Shown piece by piece: positions 36,614-45,972 of a DNA stretch of 64,000 nt. A program made the position numbers and the translations under genes. The notes below the pieces were generated by a model. It did not search any database and was not told where the DNA came from. It saw only the letters and a program-made list of their open reading frames with translations. The stretch spans positions 994,606-1,058,605 of the forward strand of contig CP051234.1 of assembly GCA_017792465.1 (NCBI GenBank). Reading direction: 5' to 3'. Numbering within the stretch: the first letter of the stretch is position 1; each line of letters starts with the position of its first letter. This stretch comes from Filomicrobium sp. (GTDB taxonomy: Bacteria; Pseudomonadota; Alphaproteobacteria; Rhizobiales; Hyphomicrobiaceae).

Positions 36614-38212
36614 CTAGAGCCCCAGACGGCGCTTACGGCTCGAATTGATCACGCGCTTCTTCTTGCCTTTGTCGACAATCAACAAATACCAATCGCTGGT
36701 GCGATAGCCGTCCGGCTTGAACAGGTGCTTCCAGGGGACCTTCAAGAGTTCCGCATCGACGGCCTCGATGCCCTTGGGCAGCAAGAAGCGCAGGTACTTT
36801 TGCGCACGCTGAGGGGACATCTTGGCATTCCAGACATAGGCCACGCGGCCACGCGTCCAATCGGCGCCGTCAGGCGTGAAATTGGGGACGCCACGCGCGA
36901 CGAGTTTGGCGTTCGGGAACAAGGCGCGCAGATTTCCTGACAGCTCCCGCTCAAGCGAGACGATCGTGCCGTTATCGTCAAACCCTCTGGAACGCATCTC
37001 CTGCGCCAAGACTGCGTACGGGATACCCCAGCGGCACTTATTGCAGACCGGATCCATGATGTAGAGGTTGGCCATGCGCGCGAAGAAGGCAACGAGTGCG
37101 ATGATGATGGCGACGCGGCCGAACCATTTGATGTTTTGCGCGTCCTCGCAGGATCGGCGGGCGACTCCGAAAAGCCATATGACGCTCGCGATGTAGAGCG
37201 GCATCAGGACATGAACGGCGAGGCCGTTGATTTCAAAAACGAGAGCGCCAAAGATCGAGGCGACCAGCGCAATCAATCCGGCGTGCAGAATCAAGAGTTC
37301 GTAATCGGGTTCGGTCGTCGCCAAGGGATTGATTTTCAGGTCGGCCCAAGCGGTCTTGAGCCAGCCGGGGAAGATGACCGGCAGAATAAAAATCAGCGGC
37401 GACAGATAGGCTATCGGTCCGCGGAAGGCATCCCACAACCCGCTCCAATTGAAGCTCCAGCCCGTCTCCCAGATTTGCGTTGCCCAAGTCATGCGGCGGG
37501 CGTCGTCGAGCAGCCAGGTCCAGTATGGAGAGGCGATGACAATCGCGCCGACGAACGCCAGTCCCAATAGGGGTGGCGACAGTCTATCGCGCAAGCCCGG
37601 TTGCAGCGCCGTCGCCGCGAGCATCGAAAACAGGAAGACGATGTAGGCTGGTTCTGTCAGGAAGCCGAGCCCCATGGTGATGCCCAGCGCCACATAGTCG
37701 TAGGTGCGTTGATCCTGAAGGATCCGCAGTAGAAGCCACGTCGTGGCGAGCACGGCGACCATGGCGCCGGTTTCGTGCGTGAAACCCTCATGATAGCGCC
37801 AGCTGATGGAATAGATCAGCGCCAGGGATTCAACCGTGAGGAGGGCGAACAGCGCATCGCCAATTGCGCGTCTGGCGGACAGATAGAGCAGACCGGCCGA
37901 GGTGATAAGCGCGGCATATTTGATCAGCAGGAACGTTTCGAGGCGCGGGCCGATGAGTTGTTCCAGCCCCCACAGCACCCAATTGTAGAGCGGTGGCTGG
38001 CGCGGGACCGCGTCATAGCCGAAGCGCAGGTCCTGCGACAGGACGATGTCGAGGACATCATCCTCTCCCAAGACATGCGACGCGAGCAGCCGAAAGCCCG
38101 CATGCAGGCAGGCATATCCGGCCGCTACGGCGAGCACCAGCAAGAGGCCGCGGTGGACGTCATTCAACGCGCGCGGCTGCGCCGGTTCGGTTTCGAGTGA
38201 TGCTTCGGACAT
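36614..38212 (-). CDS. Glycosyltransferase family 39 / ArnT-like membrane protein
   Basis: A 532-residue inner-membrane protein with about ten to twelve helices. The first periplasmic loop carries the family mark FGYDAVPRQPPLYNWVLWG with the catalytic acids upstream (GEDDVLD). Such enzymes move a sugar from a polyprenyl-phosphate donor to lipid A, a protein or another glycan; the acceptor is unknown here. The C-terminal third is a soluble periplasmic domain (ELSGNLRALFPN to WYLLIVDKGKKK). Start ATG with GAGG five bases ahead. No gene for the polyprenyl-phosphate sugar donor lies nearby. Confidence 0.82.
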   Translation of the reverse strand: MSEASLETEPAQPRALNDVHRGLLLVLAVAAGYACLHAGFRLLASHVLGEDDVLDIVLSQDLRFGYDAVPRQPPLYNWVLWGLEQLIGPRLETFLLIKYAALITSAGLLYLSARRAIGDALFALLTVESLALIYSISWRYHEGFTHETGAMVAVLATTWLLLRILQDQRTYDYVALGITMGLGFLTEPAYIVFLFSMLAATALQPGLRDRLSPPLLGLAFVGAIVIASPYWTWLLDDARRMTWATQIWETGWSFNWSGLWDAFRGPIAYLSPLIFILPVIFPGWLKTAWADLKINPLATTEPDYELLILHAGLIALVASIFGALVFEINGLAVHVLMPLYIASVIWLFGVARRSCEDAQNIKWFGRVAIIIALVAFFARMANLYIMDPVCNKCRWGIPYAVLAQEMRSRGFDDNGTIVSLERELSGNLRALFPNAKLVARGVPNFTPDGADWTRGRVAYVWNAKMSPQRAQKYLRFLLPKGIEAVDAELLKVPWKHLFKPDGYRTSDWYLLIVDKGKKKRVINSSRKRRLGL

Positions 38213-38287
38213 TCCGGCCTCTTGCTACCTCACACACTCGCTATCCGTCTACCCGCTGCCCCGGCATCGTCGCCGCCATCGTCATCG

Positions 38288-39262
38288 TCACGGGATCAGA
38301 ATGGTTGAGCCGGTCGTCTTTCTGGCTTCCAGGTCACGGTGGGCCTGGGCGGCTTCGCGCAACGGGTAGGTCTGGTTGACGGCGATGTTGACGATGCCGC
38401 GCGAAACGAGATCGAAAAGATCGTTGGCGCTAGCCAGAAGGTCTTCGCGCTTTGCGGTGTAGGTGAAGAGCGTCGGGCGGGTGGCGTAGAGCGAGCCCTT
38501 CTTGGAAAGTATCCCGATATCGAAGGCTTTGACCGGACCGGATGCCGCGCCGAATGAGACCCAAAGCCCAAGCGGACGCAAACAGTCGAGCGAGGCGGGG
38601 TAAGTGTCCTGGCCGATTGAATCGTAGACGACATCGACGCCCTTGCCGTCTGTCAGTTCGCGTACGCGCTCGGCGAAGTTTTCCGTGCGATAGTTGATCG
38701 TGTGCGTGCAGCCGTTCTTCTTGGCGAGTTCGGCTTTTTCTTCCGAACCAACGGTTCCGATGATGGTCGCGCCCAGATGCTTGGCCCACTGGCAGGCAAT
38801 GAGGCCGACACCGCCGGCGGCGGCATGGAAGAGCAAGGTCGTTTCGGGACCGACCTTATAGGTGACGTTCAGGAGATAGCGCACCGTCATGCCTTGCAGC
38901 ATCATCGCGGCGGCCTGTTCGGAGGAAATTCCGTCGGGCACTTTGACGACGCGCTCAGCTGGAATGAGGCGTTCTTCGGCATAGGACCCAATGGGATTGG
39001 CGTAGGCGACACGGTCCCCGGTCTTGAACTCGCTGACGCCCTCACCGACGGCAATGACTTCGCCGCAGCCTTCCATGCCGATTACAGCGGGCATATCCGG
39101 GACCGGGTACTGACCGGTGCGGTGATAGGTATCGATGTAGTTGATGCCGACGGCCAAATGGCGCAGCAGGAGCTCACCGGGGCCAGGCGCGGGCAATTCG
39201 ATGCTGTCCCACTTCAGTTCCTCAGGCCCGCCGTAGCTGTGAATCCTGATTGCGTGCACCAT
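38288..39262 (-). CDS. qor: NADPH:quinone oxidoreductase, zinc-independent MDR family
   Basis: A 324-residue cytoplasmic oxidoreductase. It has a GroES-like N-terminal half (VGINYIDTYHRTG, PAVIGMEGCGEV) without the zinc-binding Cys/His set of alcohol dehydrogenases, and a Rossmann half with AAAGGVGLIACQWAK for NADPH. It should reduce quinones by one or two electrons. The length matches E. coli QorA (327). The ATG at 39262 has GGAG nine bases ahead; a further ATG at 39277 does not. Confidence 0.93.
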   Translation of the reverse strand: MVHAIRIHSYGGPEELKWDSIELPAPGPGELLLRHLAVGINYIDTYHRTGQYPVPDMPAVIGMEGCGEVIAVGEGVSEFKTGDRVAYANPIGSYAEERLIPAERVVKVPDGISSEQAAAMMLQGMTVRYLLNVTYKVGPETTLLFHAAAGGVGLIACQWAKHLGATIIGTVGSEEKAELAKKNGCTHTINYRTENFAERVRELTDGKGVDVVYDSIGQDTYPASLDCLRPLGLWVSFGAASGPVKAFDIGILSKKGSLYATRPTLFTYTAKREDLLASANDLFDLVSRGIVNIAVNQTYPLREAAQAHRDLEARKTTGSTILIP

Positions 39263-39499
39263 CGGCTTTGTCTCCATTCGTTGTGGTCGAATGATTTACT
39301 GACGCCATCAGAGGCGGTGGGTCAACACCTTGACGGCCAGATCCCGCCTCAATCTGCCTTGACCATGTCACGGCGGCCTTCTATGGGCACAGGCTGGGTC
39401 TCACAAGCCTTTGTGATTCTCCCGCGGCGGTTTTGCGGTTTCTTTGTACAAATCTGGGCACAAATCCACGCCTCTTTTCCTGGCCCTTGCAGGGTGAGC

Positions 39500-39931
39500 A
39501 TGCGACGAGAACGGACTGACATACTTGTGATCGTTGCCGGTTGCCTTGCAGTGGCCGGCTGCGCTGGCAATTCCGTTTCCATCGGTTCGCCCATGGCCGG
39601 TCTCAATTGCGTCGATGACAGCCCGGCGTGCATTTCCAAGCGCCAGGCGACGCTGCGTTATATGACCAATGACCCGACGCGGGCCTGGGTTCGTCAATCT
39701 CCAACGGCGCATGCCTATGCCTCCGGGGTTCGGCTTTTTGCCTTCAAGAAGAAGAAGAAAGAACTTTCCTGCGCCGAACTGAAGATCGGAAAGCATGAAG
39801 CCGAAGCGGCGCCGCGTATCCTCAAGGGTGCTGCGGGCAGCGCGCTTTCGCCAGCGCAAGTGCATCGCGGGACGCTTCTGGCCGCAGAGGTTGCGCGTGA
39901 GCTGCGCCGGGAACTGGGGCGGCGCTGCTAA
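39500..39931 (+). CDS. Lipoprotein of unknown function
   Basis: A 143-residue protein with a lipoprotein signal (DILVIVAGCLAVAGC) and mature blocks NCVDDSPACISKRQATLRYM, ASGVRLFAFKKKKKELSC and EAARPILKG-like text near VHRGTLLAAEVARELRRELG. Four or five cysteines may form disulfides. The ATG at 39500 has AGGG five bases ahead; a much longer in-frame extension to 38702 overlaps the qor gene and is not credible. Single gene, function unknown. Confidence 0.7.
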   Translation: MRRERTDILVIVAGCLAVAGCAGNSVSIGSPMAGLNCVDDSPACISKRQATLRYMTNDPTRAWVRQSPTAHAYASGVRLFAFKKKKKELSCAELKIGKHEAEAAPRILKGAAGSALSPAQVHRGTLLAAEVARELRRELGRRC

Positions 39932-39962
39932 GCCCAAACTCCTCAAGAGAGCTCCGATTGCC

Positions 39963-40502
39963 TTACGACGAACTCTTCGTCGGCAAGACGCGGTTCTGCA
40001 CGCCATAGGCCGATAGCTTCGGGGTACGGCTTGAGATGGTGCGGGTGTTGACCCCGGCCCAGCCGATTTCTCCCGATAAGCGCCCGTACTCGATTTTGGG
40101 GCAGCGGTTCATGATGACCGTCAGGCCAGCGGCTTCGGCTTCGGTGGCGGCTTCATCGTTGCGGACACCAAGTTGCATCCACACAACCTTGATGCCGAGT
40201 TGGTCCTTGAGGCGTATGGCTTCGCGCGTTATCGGCAACGCCGCTTCGGAATTGCGGAAGATATCGACGACATCGAGCGGGGCGGGGACGTCTGCGAGGG
40301 TTGCGAACGTCATGCGGCCGAGGATCTTCTTGCCGGCCTGGCCTGGGTTGACGGGATGGACGTCATAGCCCTTCGCCAGGAGATACTTCATGGCGAAGTA
40401 GCTCGGGCGGCTGGCGTTGGCCGAAGCGCCGACGAACGCAAAGGTGCGTACGCCGTTGAGGAGTTCCGCGATCAGCGCGTCGTCGTATTCGTCGTGGTTC
40501 AT
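39963..40502 (-). CDS. CoA-binding domain protein (YccU-like)
   Basis: A 179-residue cytoplasmic protein with a Rossmann CoA-binding fold: TFAFVGASANASRPSYFAMKYLLAKGY, VHPVNPGQAGKKILG, and the C-terminal MNRCPKIEYGRL typical of YccU/CoA-binding proteins. The exact role is unknown. The start at 40502 overlaps the VOC stop by ATGA, so it is coupled to it. It ends the three-gene unit with VOC and enoyl-CoA hydratase, which suggests a shared acyl-CoA pathway. Confidence 0.88.
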   Translation of the reverse strand: MNHDEYDDALIAELLNGVRTFAFVGASANASRPSYFAMKYLLAKGYDVHPVNPGQAGKKILGRMTFATLADVPAPLDVVDIFRNSEAALPITREAIRLKDQLGIKVVWMQLGVRNDEAATEAEAAGLTVIMNRCPKIEYGRLSGEIGWAGVNTRTISSRTPKLSAYGVQNRVLPTKSSS

Positions 40503-40942
40503 TTGGGTCCCGCAGGTGGCGGCAATGTCAATCCTCCGTTCTCGTCGAGCGGCATGATCGGGTTGTAGGCGATCTCCCACAGATGCCCATCCGGATCGGC
40601 AAAATAGCCGGAATAGCCGCCCCAGAAAACCTCGCGCGCCGGCTGGACAATGTCTGCGCCGCACGTGCGGGCGTGTTCGAGACCGGCATCGACGGCGGCT
40701 TTCGAGTCAAGATTGATCGCCAGGCTCGCGGACTTGAAACGCCCTCCGTCGTCGCTGACGCCAGCATCTTCAGCCAACGCAGCGCGACCAAACAGTCCCA
40801 GAACTGTTCCCGACATTTCGAAGAATGCGACGCTGTCACTTTCAAATCCGGAGGCGACGAATCCAAGGCGCTCATAGAACGCACGTGAGGCGGCGACATC
40901 GGCAACACCGAGCGTCACCAGCGTGATCTTTGCGGGAAGCAT
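40499..40942 (-). CDS. VOC (glyoxalase/bleomycin-resistance) family protein
   Basis: A 147-residue metal-binding fold of two beta-alpha-beta-beta-beta modules: ITLVTLGVADVAASRAFYERLGF at the start, then FFEMSGTVLGLF and YSGYFADPDGHLWEIAYNP at the end, which carries a probable metal-ligand Glu. The substrate is unknown. The ATG at 40942 starts two bases after the enoyl-CoA hydratase stop with AGGG nine bases ahead; a GTG at 40960 is an alternative. It overlaps the CoA-binding gene by four bases. Confidence 0.9.
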   Translation of the reverse strand: MLPAKITLVTLGVADVAASRAFYERLGFVASGFESDSVAFFEMSGTVLGLFGRAALAEDAGVSDDGGRFKSASLAINLDSKAAVDAGLEHARTCGADIVQPAREVFWGGYSGYFADPDGHLWEIAYNPIMPLDENGGLTLPPPAGPK

Positions 40943-40944
40943 TT

Positions 40945-41784
40945 TCAGCAGCCCTTCCACTCGGGCTTACGCTTTTCGATGAAGGCGTTGATGCCCTCTT
41001 CGGCGTCCTGGAAAAGCATGTTCTCGACCATCACGGACGCCGCGTAGTCATAGGCTTCCGACAATGGCTGCTCGATTTGGCGGTAGAAGGCTTCCTTGCC
41101 GACGGCGACCGTGGCGTGCGATTTTTCCGCGATGCGGCGCGCGAACTGCATGGCTTCTTCCATGACATCGGCATCGGCAACGGCTCGGTTCACCAGTCCA
41201 TAGTCGGCAGCTTCTTTGGCACCGATCACTTCGCCCAACAAAAGCATCTCCATCGCGCGCTTGCGGGGCACGTTGCGCGACAGGGCGACCATGGGGGTTG
41301 AGCAGAACAGACCGATGTTAACGCCGGGCGTGCAGAACCTTGCGCTTTCGGATGCGACGGCGAGATCGCAAGTCGCAACCAGCTGGCAACCGGCTGCTGT
41401 CGCCATGGCGTGGACGGCGGCGATAACCGGCTTCGGGCAGTTGACAATCGACTGCATCATGTCGGCGCACACCGACATCGTCTCGGAATAGAAGGCTTTG
41501 CCGCCGTCTGGATCGTCGCGATGTGCGGTCAATTCCTTGAGGTCGTGACCGGCGCAGAACGCGGGACCAGTGGCGGCCAAGACGATCGCTCTGACGTTGT
41601 CGTCTTTTCCCAGACGCTCGAACTTCTCGCGCAAGCCATAGAGCACTTCGAGCGACAGCGCGTTACGGGCGCCGGGGTGATTGAGCGTGAGGCATGCGAT
41701 GCCGGGCTCCGGCATCGCTTCCAGAATGAGGGGAGTTTCAGCTGGATCGGACTTATCCAAGGCTACTTCCAGGTCCGGCTTCAT
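40945..41784 (-). CDS. Enoyl-CoA hydratase/isomerase family protein (ECHDC3-like)
   Basis: A 279-residue crotonase-fold enzyme. The oxyanion-hole blocks GPAFCAGHDL and AAVHAMATAAGCQL are kept, followed by ARFCTPGVNIGLFCSTP, which resembles the ECHDC3 branch where the usual catalytic glutamates are replaced. It probably acts on an acyl-CoA, but hydratase activity is not assured. Start ATG with GGAG six bases ahead. First gene of the unit with VOC and CoA-binding proteins. Confidence 0.88.
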   Translation of the reverse strand: MKPDLEVALDKSDPAETPLILEAMPEPGIACLTLNHPGARNALSLEVLYGLREKFERLGKDDNVRAIVLAATGPAFCAGHDLKELTAHRDDPDGGKAFYSETMSVCADMMQSIVNCPKPVIAAVHAMATAAGCQLVATCDLAVASESARFCTPGVNIGLFCSTPMVALSRNVPRKRAMEMLLLGEVIGAKEAADYGLVNRAVADADVMEEAMQFARRIAEKSHATVAVGKEAFYRQIEQPLSEAYDYAASVMVENMLFQDAEEGINAFIEKRKPEWKGC

Positions 41785-41830
41785 CTCCCGCTCCGATCTT
41801 CGTTCTTACCGTTGGTCATCGGCGCCGAGA

Positions 41831-42376
41831 CTACTTGCCTTCGTCGCCGGCATCCAGAGCTTCCTGAATGAGCTTGTGGTGTTTCTTCACTAGTTCGATG
41901 TTTTCAGTATGCTCCAGCGCAGGCATCGCTGCGATGGCTTCCTCAAGCTCGCTGATGAGTTCCTTCTTCTCGTTTTCAGGCATGCTCGAATCGCTTTTGA
42001 CGTCAGCCAGTTCCTGCTTCATGCCTTCGATCGGATCGGCATATTCGCCGGTTTCGGGATCGATGCCGTCGAGAACAAGCTGGACGTTGGCTGAAACCTG
42101 GTCCAGTTCGTCGAAATCCTTGAAGCCGTGTTTGGTGGCGATTTCATCCAATTCCTTCTGGACGCTGACGTTGGCGTCTTCAGGCAGGCCTTCGAGGCGC
42201 TTGGCGACTTTCGCGAGGTCGGGCTGAGCGGCGACCAGATTTTTGATTTGCGCTTCGGTGAGCGCCAACTGGCGGATGTCACCGCCTGCGTCTTGGGCCA
42301 TGACGCCCGTGCTCAGGCTGCTAGCTCCGATCAGAGCTGCAAAAACTAGTGCAAGAAACCACTTGCCGTGCTGCAT
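41831..42376 (-). CDS. Periplasmic helical protein, unknown function
   Basis: A 181-residue exported protein with a signal peptide (WFLALVFAALIGASSLSTGVMAQ). The mature part is acidic and helical: LTEAQIKNLVAAQPDLAKVAKRLEG, LDEIATKHGFKDFDELDQVSANVQLVLDGID and a final coiled coil (LEHTENIELVKKHHKLIQEALD). No family recognised; a chaperone- or stress-type helical protein is conceivable. The ATG at 42376 has GGAGG eight bases ahead. It lies 46 bp upstream of the enoyl-CoA hydratase gene. Confidence 0.75.
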   Translation of the reverse strand: MQHGKWFLALVFAALIGASSLSTGVMAQDAGGDIRQLALTEAQIKNLVAAQPDLAKVAKRLEGLPEDANVSVQKELDEIATKHGFKDFDELDQVSANVQLVLDGIDPETGEYADPIEGMKQELADVKSDSSMPENEKKELISELEEAIAAMPALEHTENIELVKKHHKLIQEALDAGDEGK

Positions 42377-42986
42377 CGCACGATCCTCCAGTTTGCCGCC
42401 ACGGGGGACGGGATTGCGATTGATTGCCGACGCGGCCGCATTCGGCATTGGCACAATCGATGTCGTGAAAATGTGTTCCCTATAAAGTCCCAGCTTTGAT
42501 AGGTGCGCACATTAGTTAGATACGCACGTCGTCGAGGCTACCCCCTTGGACGTTGACTGCGGCCCGACAGAAGCTCATTTGCTTCATGTTTGCGGCTGGA
42601 GCAAGCTGAAGTTAGGGCGAAAGTCCGGTCTTTATCATTCCGGCTGCGGCATTGCGGCTGAATCTCATTGACTGCTGTGCGGTATTATTTTACCTCAATG
42701 GTAAGCTTCTGATTTTGCTTGCGTATTTTTATTGCTTCCGAATTTTGTTTGACAAGCACAGCGTCGCTGAAGTATCCACCGCGTGATCTGGTTCGGTCAG
42801 ATCCGAACCGTAGTGCATTTTTCCGAACATCCCTCAACCGGTTCCGATCGCAGTCCGGCTGCGAACTCAAGGACTTGTTGGCGGACAGAACCAAGCCAAA
42901 ACCGGCTTTTGCCCGTGTCTTGGACACTTCGACACCGCTCTCAATCCGGATTTGCCGGGGGAGGGCGCAAACAAGGTATCGAACTC
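42377..42986. other. Long leader/intergenic region ahead of rplM
   Basis: About 610 bases without a credible gene, AT-rich at 42640-42760. It holds the promoter of the ribosomal-protein operon (see 42749) and a possible untranslated leader of roughly 200 bases. I see no clear L13-binding or other riboswitch structure. Confidence 0.55.
42749..42778 (+). promoter_or_regulatory. Candidate sigma-70 promoter for rplM-rpsI
   Basis: A perfect TTGACA at 42749-42754 is followed by 18 bases and TATCCA at 42773-42778, a weak -10. It would start transcription about 200 bp before rplM. Confidence 0.35.
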
Positions 42987-43448
42987 ATGAAGACCTTCGT
43001 CGCCAAACCTGGCGAGGTGGATAAAAAGTGGGTGCTGATCGACGCTTCCGGCCTGGTGGTCGGACGTCTGGCCTCGCTGATTGCCATGCGCCTCAAAGGT
43101 AAGCACAAATCGATCTACACGCCGCACGTCGACTGTGGTGACAACATCATCGTCGTGAATGCCGACAAAGTCGTGTTCACCGGCAAGAAGCGGGAAGACA
43201 AGCGCTACTATTGGCACACCGGCTATCCCGGCGGCATCAAGGAACGCTCTCCCAAGCAGATCCTCGATGGCCGTTTCCCCGAGCGCGTCCTGGAAAAAGC
43301 TGTCGAGCGCATGCTGGCCCGCGGCCCGCTGCAGCGCCAGCTGATGCGCAACCTGAAAATTTATAAAGGCGCCGAACATCCGCACGAGGCTCAGCAGCCG
43401 GAAGTGCTCGATGTTGCCGGGCTGAATAGCAAGAACGCGAAAGGCTGA
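42987..43448 (+). CDS. rplM: 50S ribosomal protein L13
   Basis: A 153-residue ribosomal protein. It shows the family core [48 protein letters not shown] and [35 protein letters not shown]. The ATG at 42987 has AAGG ten bases ahead. It sits in the usual rplM-rpsI pair, five bases from rpsI, and ends before a strong terminator after rpsI. Confidence 0.98.
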   Translation: MKTFVAKPGEVDKKWVLIDASGLVVGRLASLIAMRLKGKHKSIYTPHVDCGDNIIVVNADKVVFTGKKREDKRYYWHTGYPGGIKERSPKQILDGRFPERVLEKAVERMLARGPLQRQLMRNLKIYKGAEHPHEAQQPEVLDVAGLNSKNAKG

Positions 43449-43453
43449 TCCTG

Positions 43454-43939
43454 ATGGCCGAAGAAACCAAAACCTTCGAAGACCTGGGCGAAATGTCCGG
43501 CGTTGCGGCGGGAGCCAGCGAACAGCCCGTCCACGTCCAGAAGCTCGATGCACACGGCCGGGCCTATGCGACCGGCAAGCGCAAGAACGCGATCGCCCGC
43601 GTCTGGATCAAGCCAGGCCGCGGCAAGATCACCGTGAACAACAAAGACTTCACGGATTACTTCGCGCGTCCGGTTCTGCAGATGCTTCTGCAGCAGCCGA
43701 TCCATGCCGCTGAGCGGGCCGACCAGTACGACATCATGGCCACCGTTGTCGGTGGCGGTTTGTCGGGACAGGCCGGTGCGGTTCGTCACGGTATCTCGAA
43801 AGCGCTCACCCACTATGAGCCTGAACTGCGCAGCATCCTGAAAAAGGGCGGCTTCCTGACCCGTGACAGCCGTGTCGTCGAACGTAAGAAGTACGGCCGT
43901 GCGAAAGCCCGCCGCAGCTTCCAGTTCTCGAAACGCTAA
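43454..43939 (+). CDS. rpsI: 30S ribosomal protein S9
   Basis: A 161-residue ribosomal protein with an N-terminal extension of about 30 residues, usual in alphaproteobacteria, before the conserved [14 protein letters not shown]. The C-terminal tail [17 protein letters not shown] reaches the ribosomal P site. ATG with AAAGG nine bases ahead. Second gene of the operon. Confidence 0.98.
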   Translation: MAEETKTFEDLGEMSGVAAGASEQPVHVQKLDAHGRAYATGKRKNAIARVWIKPGRGKITVNNKDFTDYFARPVLQMLLQQPIHAAERADQYDIMATVVGGGLSGQAGAVRHGISKALTHYEPELRSILKKGGFLTRDSRVVERKKYGRAKARRSFQFSKR

Positions 43940-43984
43940 TTGCCACGGCGCGAGCGCAATACGGCAACAATTGGTGTTGCATTC

Positions 43985-44019
43985 ACAGCCCGCACACGTT
44001 GCGGGCTGTTCTGTTTCTT
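43985..44019 (+). terminator. Rho-independent terminator after rpsI
   Basis: ACAGCCCGCA (43985-43994) pairs perfectly with TGCGGGCTGT (44000-44009) around a five-base loop, followed by TCTGTTTCTT. It lies 45 bp after the rpsI stop. Confidence 0.85.
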
Positions 44020-44152
44020 CGTGGCAAAGACTTGTCCTTATCGGACTCAAATGTCACATAGCCTCGATGCTGGGCCCCGGACTCTGGAACGGAATTGGCT
44101 TGGCTCGGGTTAGGGAACAGCGCCCAGGCAGGCTTTAAACAAGGGTCAATCG

Positions 44153-44914
44153 ATGGATATTCTTGGTGCCGATGTCGGCTCAATGCTGACGACGTTCATG
44201 TCGGAGATCGGCAACCTTGTGTCACCGGAATGGTGGAAGGCCCACTCGGTCGCCTTGTTCAATATTCTCATGATCGACCTGACGCTGGCCGGCGACAACG
44301 CGATTGTCGTTGGCATGGCGGCCTCGCGCGTTCGCCCCGACATGCGGGCGAAGGTCATCTTCTGGGGTATCGCCGGCGCGGTCGTCTTGCGCATCCTGTT
44401 TTCCGGCGTCGCGCAGCAGATGCTGCAGATCATCGGTCTGACACTGGCTGGCGGATTGCTGCTTCTCTTCGTGTGCTGGAAGATGTATCGCGAGATACTT
44501 TCCGGACACGGTCCGTCGATCGACGAGATCGAGAGCAACCTTGCAGACAAGAGCCCGGTCGACGACGAGAAGGGGTTCTGGAGCGCGCTGTGGACTATCA
44601 TCCTTGCCGACTTGTCGATGTCGCTCGACAACGTGCTCGCGGTCGCCGGTGCTGCCGGTGAATCGGTCGTCGTTCTGGTCATCGGCTTGGCCATCGCCAT
44701 CGTGTTGATGGCCGTCGCATCAAGTTACATCGCCAAGCTCTTGCACAGCTATCCGTGGATTGCGTGGGTCGGGTTGATCATCATCCTGTTCGTCGCCCTC
44801 GACATGATCTATCGCGACAGCCATCACATCGCCTGTGCGGCATGGAATGTCGGATGCTCGGAATCGATTTTTGAAGGCATCCTGCACCGTCTCGGGATTG
44901 GTGCGGGAGGCTGA
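44153..44914 (+). CDS. TerC/YjbE-family integral membrane protein
   Basis: A 253-residue inner-membrane protein with about seven helices. Two DN-containing helices are diagnostic: LTLAGDNAIVVG and LSMSLDNVLAV. TerC-family proteins are linked to manganese export or to metal loading of exported proteins. Start ATG with AGGG seven bases ahead. It lies eleven bp upstream of argC. No yybP-ykoY-like riboswitch is seen in the 130-bp leader. Confidence 0.9.
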   Translation: MDILGADVGSMLTTFMSEIGNLVSPEWWKAHSVALFNILMIDLTLAGDNAIVVGMAASRVRPDMRAKVIFWGIAGAVVLRILFSGVAQQMLQIIGLTLAGGLLLLFVCWKMYREILSGHGPSIDEIESNLADKSPVDDEKGFWSALWTIILADLSMSLDNVLAVAGAAGESVVVLVIGLAIAIVLMAVASSYIAKLLHSYPWIAWVGLIIILFVALDMIYRDSHHIACAAWNVGCSESIFEGILHRLGIGAGG

Positions 44915-44925
44915 GGCAGTACACC

Positions 44926-45861
44926 ATGACAGCGAAGATCTTCATCGACGGCGAAGCGGGCACCACCGGTCTGCAAATTCGTGAGCGTCTGGCCGCACTC
45001 GATACGGTCGAAGTGATTTCGATCGACGATGCACTGCGCAAGGATGCCGGCGCGCGCAAGGACATGATGCGCGCCGCCGACGTTGCGATCCTGTGTCTGC
45101 CTGATGACGCCGCACGCGAGGCGGTGGCGCTTGCCAATGAACTGGGGAGCGAGGCACCGCGTATCATCGACGCCTCAACCGCTCACCGGACAGCGCCGGA
45201 TTGGGCTTATGGTTTTGCCGAACTTGAGCCTGACGATTTGCAGGCGAAGCGGATCGCCAACGCCGACAGGGTTGCCAATCCGGGATGCTATGCGACCGGG
45301 GCCATTGCGCTGCTACGCCCGCTGATTGCCAGCGGAACGTTTGCGGCCGACTTCCCGTTCACGGTCAATGCCGTCAGCGGCTACACCGGCGGCGGCAAAT
45401 CGATGATCGCCAACTACGAATCCGGCACCGGGCCGGTATTTGAACTGTACGGACTGAAGCTCGATCACAAGCATCTGCCCGAAGTCGTCGCGCACACTGG
45501 TCTATCGCAAGCACCGATCTTCATTCCTTCGGTTGGCAATTTTGCGCAAGGCATGCTTGTCAGTGTTCCGCTGCAACTCGGCATGCTTGACAAGACGCCG
45601 ACGCTGGCTGAGCTCGATAAGATCTTTGCGGACTTTTACGCCGGTGCTCGCGCGGTGCGCTATCACGGGCGCGGCGACGACACGGTTGCCAGCCGGCTGA
45701 CCGTCGACCCTGCGAAGGGCACCGACGACATGGAGATCTGGCTTTATGGCGATGATGCCAAAAGCCAAGCGCTTCTCGTCGCACGGCTCGACAATTTGGG
45801 CAAAGGTGCTGCTGGCGCGGCGGTTCAGAACCTGTCGCTCATGCTGGGCCTATCCGCTTAA
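44926..45861 (+). CDS. argC: N-acetyl-gamma-glutamyl-phosphate reductase, type 2
   Basis: A 311-residue NADPH-dependent enzyme of arginine biosynthesis that reduces N-acetylglutamyl phosphate to the semialdehyde. It is the short type 2 form, with N-terminal IFIDGEAGTTGLQI, the catalytic Cys121 in VANPGCYATG and SGYTGGGK. It follows rplM-rpsI-terC as in several alphaproteobacteria. Start ATG with GAGG nine bases ahead. Confidence 0.96.
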   Translation: MTAKIFIDGEAGTTGLQIRERLAALDTVEVISIDDALRKDAGARKDMMRAADVAILCLPDDAAREAVALANELGSEAPRIIDASTAHRTAPDWAYGFAELEPDDLQAKRIANADRVANPGCYATGAIALLRPLIASGTFAADFPFTVNAVSGYTGGGKSMIANYESGTGPVFELYGLKLDHKHLPEVVAHTGLSQAPIFIPSVGNFAQGMLVSVPLQLGMLDKTPTLAELDKIFADFYAGARAVRYHGRGDDTVASRLTVDPAKGTDDMEIWLYGDDAKSQALLVARLDNLGKGAAGAAVQNLSLMLGLSA

Positions 45862-45972
45862 GCCCAAGCAGGACACCGCACCCTGCGTCCCACACCTAGA
45901 GCGCTCGCGTTCTGCACACCGCGTGCGCGCGAGGCGGCGTTGAGCATTGTTCGTCGCGGCGTTGAATGCTGA

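Noticed and set aside
38702-39499. Long upstream extension of the lipoprotein frame
   Set aside because: It is antisense to qor; the lipoprotein signal with its ribosome-binding site begins at 39500.
42685-42927. 80-codon minus-strand frame ahead of rplM
   Set aside because: It covers the candidate rplM promoter and leader; no family recognised.
44020-44152. yybP-ykoY manganese riboswitch before the TerC gene
   Set aside because: The 130-bp leader lacks the expected paired loops.
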